Source of the DNA: Bacillota bacterium
GTDB lineage: Bacteria; Bacillota; Clostridia; Peptostreptococcales; Anaerovoracaceae
Direction: 5' to 3'
Assembly (NCBI GenBank): GCA_017432345.1
Contig: JAFRJI010000014.1
Span: 1-48,819 of the forward strand
Length of the DNA stretch: 48,819 nt
Shown in pieces: positions 43,661 to 48,819 of the stretch (position 1 is its first letter; each line of letters starts with the position of its first letter). Position numbers and translations under genes: made by a program. The notes below the pieces were generated by a model. That model was not told the DNA's origin and did no database searches. It saw only the letters and a list, made by a program, of their open reading frames with translations.

Positions 43661-45967
43661 CTACTCCTCCCTGTATGCCATTATCGCTGTCTTGCGGTAC
43701 AGCCGGTGCGCGAAGATCCAAGAGATCAGCCACGACATGAATCCGACGATCACATACAGGATGACGTAGTCATACCAATGCATGTACTGGATCAGTGTCG
43801 AGACGTAATCGATATTGATCACGTGGTTCCGTACCAGGAGCATCGTGATCAGGAACAAAATAAAGGCGATATCCAGTACGGTGAACAGTTCCACCTGCAG
43901 GATCCGCACGATGTTCCGCTTGGCCAGTCCCAGCATCCGCAAAATGCTGAAGTACCCTCTTCTGGCCCGCAGGATCAGCCGGATGACGAAGTACGCGACA
44001 AAGAACAGGCCCACCATGATCAGAAGGATCAGCGGTGCCTGGATGACCGACGCCAGATCGTTGTTGCTGGTCACCTTCGCGTCTCTCAGCGGCAGTGTGA
44101 TGTAGCCCATGGTCTGCAACGCGTCGAGGGTCGCGTCCAAAGACGCCATATCCGCTACGTAAACGCTGCACTGGTAGTTGCCCTTTGCAAAAAGCTTGTC
44201 GTAATCGGGCTCGCTGATGAAGACCGCGCCGCCGTACTTTTCGAAACTCCGGTAATTGGATTTATAGGAAAATGTTTTTTCGTTATAAGTATCGGAAACC
44301 GTCAGGTTCAGCTCTGCGGTATAATACATGTTCTCCGCGCTGACGGTGACATCATGCCCTTTGGCTCCGGCATTCTCCTTCTCCTGGTCCTGATCCTGAT
44401 CGGAAACCTGATCCAGATCCTGGTCCTGGGCTTCCTCTTCATCGATAAAGAAATTGTCCGCTTCCTCCGGCAGCAGGATCTTGCCGGTGCCGATTTTGCT
44501 GCTCGGGAGAACTTTGTAATACGGGTTGCCGCTGATGTATTCCTGCGCCCTGCCGTTGATCGTCGTCGTGATGGTGCTGTAATAGTAATACGTCTGGGTC
44601 AGCATCTTGCGGCAGAACTTGTTCAGCATATAGACACTGCCGGCCGATTCATACCGGTCCGTATCGCGGTCAAAGGCAATGCCGACAATCCGGATCTTCA
44701 GAGCGGACGCCTCGTCCTCTCCCACGTAGATCGTGAACACCTTATCGAGAAGGTTTTCCGTTTTTTCCTTCGAGAAGTTATACTCGTCTTTTTGGCCGAC
44801 GAGCAGCACCTCGTTGCCCTTTTCCGGCATCCGGCCCAGATCGACTTTGCCCGTATATTCATCGATGGAATGCGGGAACGCCTCATAGGAGAAGGTCCCG
44901 TCTTCGATGTACAAGCTGGTGTCCAGCAGGATATCGTTCGGCGCGATGGTCCGGATGTTGTCGATGCTGTTCAGCGCCAGGCTGTCGTTGTCATTAAAAG
45001 AGGAACCGTCCTTCTTCTTCAGTACGATACGGTCCTCGCTGTAGTTATAGAAGTAATTGTTATATCCCACTCTGGAGTTTTCCGCCTTCTGGTTCATGAA
45101 CGATGTGTACTGGGATGTTACGGCGAAAACAAGAAACAGGAATACGATCAACAGAAGCACGAATTTGTACCCGATGTTGAACGTGTTGCGGAAGCCGAGC
45201 TGCAGGATCGACGCCCACGGCAAAGCTCCGGCGTTTTGCACGGAAAGATCTTCCTCGGAAATCGAGAGCGGCTGCGCCGTTTCCGCGGGTGCTTTGAGAA
45301 GCAGGTTCTCCACCACTTTCCCGTCATGCATGCGGATGCAGCGGGTGGCGTACGGCCGGAACTGATCGAAATTGTGGGTGACCACGATGACCAACTTGTC
45401 TTTGGAGATCTCGCTGAGCAGCGATGCGATTTCCGCAGCTGCCTTGCTGTCCAGATTGCCGGTCGGCTCGTCCGCGACGATGATCTCGGTGTCCTTGGCC
45501 AGCGCTCTCGCGATCGCGACCTTCTGCATCTGTCCGCCGGACAACTTCGATACCTTCGTGTTCGCAAAACCCTTTAGGCCGACTTTGCCGATGATCTCAT
45601 CGGCGCGCGCCTTCGCGGCGTCCCGTTCCCATCCGTTGATCTTCAGGACGAGGTCGACGTTCTGCCGCACGGTGTAGCTGTTGATCAGGTTGAAGTCCTG
45701 AAAAATATTACTGATGTATTTTTTGCGGTAGGCCTCGAAATCCTCCGCCATGTAATGACTCGTCTCGTTCCCATCAATGAACATCTCGCCTTCTTCATAG
45801 GAGTCCAGACCTGAAATCACGTTAAGAAGGGTCGTCTTGCCACTGCCAGACTCCCCTGTGATAACAACAAATTCACCCGGTTTCAGTTCCAGACTGACTC
45901 TGGTGAGACCCGAAGCAATTATGCCCTTGTTATGGTAATATTTTGAGACGTTCTGTAATTGGATCAT
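43661..45967 (-). CDS. ABC transporter ATPase-permease fusion, first subunit (MacB/FtsX type)
   Basis: 768 residues. N-terminal ATPase with Walker A GESGSGKTTLL, FQDFN, signature LSGGQMQKVAIARA, Walker B IIVADEPTGNLDS and VTHNFD. TM1 is near residue 270 (KFVLLLIVFLFLVFAVTS), followed by a large extracytoplasmic domain and three C-terminal helices with LRMLGLAKRNIVRIL. At about residues 500-525 the outer domain carries an Asp/Gln-rich stretch (AQDQDLDQVSDQDQDQE) from a simple DNA repeat. Both subunits have intact ATPase motifs and probably form a heterodimer. Starts 13 bases after guaB with a close AAAGGG. Confidence 0.93.
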   Translation of the reverse strand: MIQLQNVSKYYHNKGIIASGLTRVSLELKPGEFVVITGESGSGKTTLLNVISGLDSYEEGEMFIDGNETSHYMAEDFEAYRKKYISNIFQDFNLINSYTVRQNVDLVLKINGWERDAAKARADEIIGKVGLKGFANTKVSKLSGGQMQKVAIARALAKDTEIIVADEPTGNLDSKAAAEIASLLSEISKDKLVIVVTHNFDQFRPYATRCIRMHDGKVVENLLLKAPAETAQPLSISEEDLSVQNAGALPWASILQLGFRNTFNIGYKFVLLLIVFLFLVFAVTSQYTSFMNQKAENSRVGYNNYFYNYSEDRIVLKKKDGSSFNDNDSLALNSIDNIRTIAPNDILLDTSLYIEDGTFSYEAFPHSIDEYTGKVDLGRMPEKGNEVLLVGQKDEYNFSKEKTENLLDKVFTIYVGEDEASALKIRIVGIAFDRDTDRYESAGSVYMLNKFCRKMLTQTYYYYSTITTTINGRAQEYISGNPYYKVLPSSKIGTGKILLPEEADNFFIDEEEAQDQDLDQVSDQDQDQEKENAGAKGHDVTVSAENMYYTAELNLTVSDTYNEKTFSYKSNYRSFEKYGGAVFISEPDYDKLFAKGNYQCSVYVADMASLDATLDALQTMGYITLPLRDAKVTSNNDLASVIQAPLILLIMVGLFFVAYFVIRLILRARRGYFSILRMLGLAKRNIVRILQVELFTVLDIAFILFLITMLLVRNHVINIDYVSTLIQYMHWYDYVILYVIVGFMSWLISWIFAHRLYRKTAIMAYREE

Positions 45968-45980
45968 TACCCTTTGATCG

Positions 45981-47489
45981 TTACTTATTGATACCGCTTG
46001 CCGTTTCCTTCAGGATGACGTCGTGCGCGCCGCCTTCCACGATACTCGTCGCGGATACCAGCGTCAGTTTCGCACTCTTCTGGAGTTCCTTGATGGAAAG
46101 CGCACCGCAGTTGCACATGGTCGATTTGACTTTCAGCAGCGACTGACGGACGTTATCGCTGAGCCCGCCGGCATATGGAACATAGGAATCGACGCCTTCT
46201 TCGAATTTCATTCTGGCGTCTCCGCCCAGATCGTATCTCTGCCAGTTCCGCGCCCTTGCGGAACCTTCACCCCAGTATTCCTTGAAGTAATTGCCGTTGA
46301 TCTGGATCTTGTTCGTCGGTGATTCATCGAACCGGGAGAAGTATCTGCCCAGCATCAGGAAGTCCGCGCCCATTGCCAGCGCCAGAGTCATATGGTAATC
46401 GTACACGATGCCGCCGTCGGAACAGATCGGGATGTAGATGCCTGTTTCGTCGTAATATTCGTTTCTGGCCTTTGCGACTTCGATGACTGCCGATGCCTGT
46501 CCGCGGCCGATGCCCTTCTGCTCTCTCGTAATGCAAATGCTTCCGCCGCCGATTCCGACTTTGATGAAATCCGCACCGGCATCTGCCAGGAAACGGAATC
46601 CGTCACGGTCGACCACGTTTCCGGCTCCGATCTTGACATCGTCGCCGTATTTTTCACGAACATAGGCCAGCGTGATCGCCTGCCACTCGGAATAGCCTTC
46701 GCTGGAATCGATGCAGAGGACGTCCGCGCCTGCTTCCACCAGCGCCGGGATTCGCTCTTCATAATCGCGCGTATTCACGCCGGCGCCGACCACATACCGC
46801 TTGTTGGCATCCAGCAGCTCATCCGGATATTCTTTATGCGCGATGTAGTCCTTTCTGAATACGAAGTATGCCAGTCTCTGGTTCTTGTCGATGATCGGCA
46901 GCGCATTCAGCTTGTGATCCCACAGGATATCATTGGCTTCGCTGAGCGTAATACCTTCCTCGGCGTAGATCAGTTTTTCGAACGGAGTCATGAACTCACT
47001 GACTTTCGTATCGAGTGACATGCGGCTGACACGGTAGTCACGGCTCGTAACGAGACCGACCATCTTGCCCTCCGCTGTCCCGTCTTCCGTAACAGCTGTT
47101 GTAGAGTGTCCCGTCCGTTCTTTTAAATCCAGCAGATCCGCCAGTGTCTGATCCGGCCGGATGTTCGTATTGCTCGTAACAAATCCGGCTTTGTGGTTCT
47201 TGACTTTCCGAACCATCGCAGCCTGCTTGTCGATTGGCTGTGAGCCGAAAATAAAGGAGATTCCGCCTTCTCTTGCCAGCGCAATGGCCAGTTCATCTCC
47301 CGACACCGCCTGCATGATCGCCGACGTCATAGGGATGTTCATCGCGATCGTCGGTTCTTCGCCTTTCCGGAATTTTGTAAGAGGCGTTTTGAGAGATACG
47401 TTTTCCACTCTGCAGTCTTCCGAGGAGTACCCCGGGATCAGCAGATATTCACTAAAAGTTCTTGAAGGTTCTTCGAAGTATTTTGCCAT
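45981..47489 (-). CDS. guaB: IMP dehydrogenase (Tritrichomonas-like type)
   Basis: Oxidises IMP to XMP in GTP synthesis. 502 residues: (beta/alpha)8 barrel interrupted at about residues 95-215 by two CBS domains ([38 protein letters not shown]). The K+/catalytic loop is [18 protein letters not shown] with the nucleophilic Cys. The phosphate site is [11 protein letters not shown], and the mobile flap has the Arg-Tyr pair in WQRYDLGG and [12 protein letters not shown]. These loops differ from the common SICTTR bacterial form and look like the Tritrichomonas foetus enzyme. RBS AAAAGGAGACAGTA. Confidence 0.95.
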   Translation of the reverse strand: MAKYFEEPSRTFSEYLLIPGYSSEDCRVENVSLKTPLTKFRKGEEPTIAMNIPMTSAIMQAVSGDELAIALAREGGISFIFGSQPIDKQAAMVRKVKNHKAGFVTSNTNIRPDQTLADLLDLKERTGHSTTAVTEDGTAEGKMVGLVTSRDYRVSRMSLDTKVSEFMTPFEKLIYAEEGITLSEANDILWDHKLNALPIIDKNQRLAYFVFRKDYIAHKEYPDELLDANKRYVVGAGVNTRDYEERIPALVEAGADVLCIDSSEGYSEWQAITLAYVREKYGDDVKIGAGNVVDRDGFRFLADAGADFIKVGIGGGSICITREQKGIGRGQASAVIEVAKARNEYYDETGIYIPICSDGGIVYDYHMTLALAMGADFLMLGRYFSRFDESPTNKIQINGNYFKEYWGEGSARARNWQRYDLGGDARMKFEEGVDSYVPYAGGLSDNVRQSLLKVKSTMCNCGALSIKELQKSAKLTLVSATSIVEGGAHDVILKETASGINK

Positions 47490-47527
47490 TACTGTCTCCT
47501 TTTCTGCTTATAGTCGTTCCTTGTTTA

Positions 47528-48085
47528 TTACAATCGCCGCATTGCGATCGGGAGCGCTGTGATGAACCACGGCGCGTAATCCCCCGGCGAATCTTTAACA
47601 TCTTCACAAAGCCACGCGATATCCACGAACTTCATCTCGTCCGCTTCTTCCGGATTTCTCGTGAATGCCACGTCGGTTTCGGCGTCATCCCGCTTGATCA
47701 CGCCGGTGAGCACGTGATCGTATTCATATTCCACCAGACCGTTGTCGAACGGTGCCCGATAGATGAAACTGCCCTCTTCGATCAGCGGGCAGCGTTCGAA
47801 GGTGATGCCCGTCTCCTCCGGCAGCCTTCTGGCGGCTGCATCATGTAGGTTTTCCCCGGCTCTCGGGTGCGAACAGCAGCTATTGGCCCACTTGCCGGCG
47901 CTGTGATATTTCCCGGCCGCCCTTTTCTGGATCAGGAGCCGGTCGATTTTTCCCGACTCTGGATCGCGGGAAAAAACAAATATAGAAAAAGCCCGGTGCA
48001 GAAGCCCCCTGCGGTGTGTTTCCATTTTTCCGCACGTTCCGACTTCCTCATCGTTCAGGTTTACAAGTATCAACTCGTCTTCCAT
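47528..48085 (-). CDS. idi: Isopentenyl-diphosphate delta-isomerase, type I
   Basis: Nudix-fold enzyme of 185 residues interconverting IPP and DMAPP. LLHRAFSIFVF (metal-binding His), KWANSCCSHP (catalytic Cys71), the degenerate Nudix helix HDAAARRLPEETGI and VEYEYDHVL (catalytic Glu121 region) match the type I family. Type II FMN-dependent isomerase is the more common form in Firmicutes. GGGAGGTGCTC precedes the ATG at 48085; an in-frame GTG lies two codons earlier. It sits between csoR and guaB. Confidence 0.94.
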   Translation of the reverse strand: MEDELILVNLNDEEVGTCGKMETHRRGLLHRAFSIFVFSRDPESGKIDRLLIQKRAAGKYHSAGKWANSCCSHPRAGENLHDAAARRLPEETGITFERCPLIEEGSFIYRAPFDNGLVEYEYDHVLTGVIKRDDAETDVAFTRNPEEADEMKFVDIAWLCEDVKDSPGDYAPWFITALPIAMRRL

Positions 48086-48158
48086 GAGCACCTCCCGGGT
48101 CTTCTTTCTTACTGCAATCTGTGTAATTTATTATTATAACATGTTTTGCAGTGATATG

Positions 48159-48479
48159 CTATTTCATAAACTTATCGATCGCCGCGTTCAACTCCTCGAT
48201 GGTCTCCATATCGCCTTCCCGGGCAGCGTCCACGATACAGGTCGACAAATGCTCTTTTAGGATCACCCGGCTCACGCTGTTCACCGCAGATGAAACCGCG
48301 GACAGCTGGATCAGCACCTCGCTGCAGTCACGGTCGTTCTCCACCATGGTCCGGACCGACTGCAGATGTCCGATGATCCTGGCCAGGCGGTTCATCACGG
48401 CCTTTTTGTTCTCGTGCGTGTGTGTGTGCGTATGGTCATGGTCATGAGTGTGTGCGTGATCATGCGTATGTTCGCTCAT
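48159..48479 (-). CDS. CsoR/RcnR-family metal-sensing repressor with His-rich N terminus
   Basis: A 106-residue all-helical repressor of the DUF156 family. Cys52, His77 and Cys81 reproduce the Cu(I)-type spacing of CsoR (C-x24-H-x3-C). MNRLARIIGHLQSVRTMVE is the conserved first helix. Ahead of it is an extension with ten His in the first 22 residues, alternating with Thr and Asp, which could bind Ni, Zn or Cu. Its DNA is a simple repeat. RBS ACAGGAGGGAAACG. No metal efflux gene is adjacent within the window. Confidence 0.93.
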   Translation of the reverse strand: MSEHTHDHAHTHDHDHTHTHTHENKKAVMNRLARIIGHLQSVRTMVENDRDCSEVLIQLSAVSSAVNSVSRVILKEHLSTCIVDAAREGDMETIEELNAAIDKFMK

Positions 48480-48492
48480 CGTTTCCCTCCTG

Positions 48493-48819
48493 TTATTCTA
48501 TAGTTTCCGCCGCCTTCTCCGGCAGATCGATGTATTCCGCGGCACGCCCGCTTTCACGGATCACCCGCAGGACATCGTCCGCCTGCAAAAACAAGGTCGC
48601 CGCGTTGTCGTTCGGATGGGCGTCCATCAGGTTTCCCTCAAAGAGGCGGTCGATGTATACCTTCACTTTCATGCTCTCATCGTTGAGCGCGCCGAAGGGC
48701 GATACTGCGCCGGATATGATACCCAGCATTCCTTCCAGATCCTCACCCGATGCAAAGGACAGCGCGCTGGTGCCCAAGATCTCCCGGATCGTCCGCAGAT
48801 CGACCGGTTTGTTCTCCTG
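48493..48819 (-). CDS. YbaK/ProX-type aminoacyl-tRNA deacylase, 5' end beyond window
   Basis: The C-terminal 108 residues of a prolyl-tRNA editing (PrdX/ProX, YbaK superfamily) domain, which hydrolyses mischarged Ala-tRNA(Pro). Recognisable segments are LGTSALSFASGEDLEGMLG, the conserved GAVSPFGALNDES and the HPNDNAATLFL motif near the C terminus. The frame is open through to the right edge (QENKPVDLRTIREILG), so the gene is truncated by the window. A TTG at 48775-48777 is not its start. It ends 13 bases before csoR. Confidence 0.88.
   Translation of the reverse strand, partial: QENKPVDLRTIREILGTSALSFASGEDLEGMLGIISGAVSPFGALNDESMKVKVYIDRLFEGNLMDAHPNDNAATLFLQADDVLRVIRESGRAAEYIDLPEKAAETIE

Noticed and set aside
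43658-43733. Upstream extension of the second ABC gene by 25 codons
   Set aside because: The extension overlaps the end of the partner gene, has no ABC character, and an excellent RBS (GGGAGGAGTAGAC) sits before the ATG at 43658.
41670-45577. Two long open frames antisense to the ABC transporter genes
   Set aside because: Both sense genes carry complete ABC and FtsX motifs. The antisense translations are compositionally biased and have no recognisable domain or RBS.

Overview
The window looks like the chromosome of a strictly anaerobic, low-to-mid GC Firmicute of class Clostridia, possibly close to the Anaerovoracaceae/Eubacteriales Family XIII type of organism. This placement is inference from gene content: CodY, HslVU (ClpQY), a FeoA-FeoB fusion, rubredoxin, a K+-dependent-type membrane pyrophosphatase, sigma-54, strong purine-rich ribosome binding sites and TTGACA/TATAAT promoters. 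No rRNA, CRISPR array, insertion sequence, phage or replication origin was seen. Genes are tightly packed and no gene-free stretch reaches 300 bases.

Layout, left to right. (1) 15-304: two tRNA genes (Tyr, Thr) with a strong promoter, read leftward. (2) 288-10107: a leftward block yraN-yifB-dprA-topA-hslV-hslU, then codY, hflX and yigZ. It resembles the Bacillus topA-cod operon without trmFO and xerC. codY has its own promoter preceded by two overlapping CodY-box-like palindromes. (3) 10147-11683: leftward HAD phosphatase and metallo-beta-lactamase-fold hydrolase. (4) 11685-16065: rightward potassium-uptake operon, trkA plus two tandem, diverged trkH genes. (5) 16057-26708, leftward: rnr from a promoter that appears to give a leaderless mRNA; hppA behind a terminator-like hairpin; secG; then eno, tpiA, pgk and gapA, with rpoN directly upstream where many Firmicutes have cggR. 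(6) 26720-32818, leftward: rdgB (again a nearly leaderless start), a YihY/BrkB membrane protein, feoAB, hom, a SEC-C protein and trmL. (7) 32884-34237: a rightward hydroxyacid dehydrogenase and PAP2 phosphatase. (8) 34255-36911: leftward QueG-like Fe-S protein and a DUF2207 membrane protein.

(9) 37037-40739 is the accessory region and the most interesting part. A secreted RHS-repeat protein gene has lost its middle, so its signal-peptide end and its RHS core are now in different frames. The core ends in a DUF4474-like tip, overlapping an ankyrin-repeat lipoprotein gene that I propose as the immunity partner. That lipoprotein gene is split by one in-frame TGA. The tip and the lipoprotein gene are visibly AT-rich compared with everything around them, as expected of an exchanged toxin cassette.

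(10) 40875-48819, leftward: rubredoxin, two fused ATPase-permease ABC genes forming a probable heterodimer, a guaB strikingly like the Tritrichomonas foetus IMP dehydrogenase, a type I isopentenyl-diphosphate isomerase, a CsoR-family metal sensor with a His-rich tail, and a YbaK/ProX-type deacylase cut by the right edge.

How they fit together: lower glycolysis sits beside a PPi-energised ion pump and SecG. CodY with the HslVU protease gives nutrient-responsive control. Trk, Feo and the CsoR regulator handle potassium, iron and transition metals. The RHS locus is a decayed contact-competition module.
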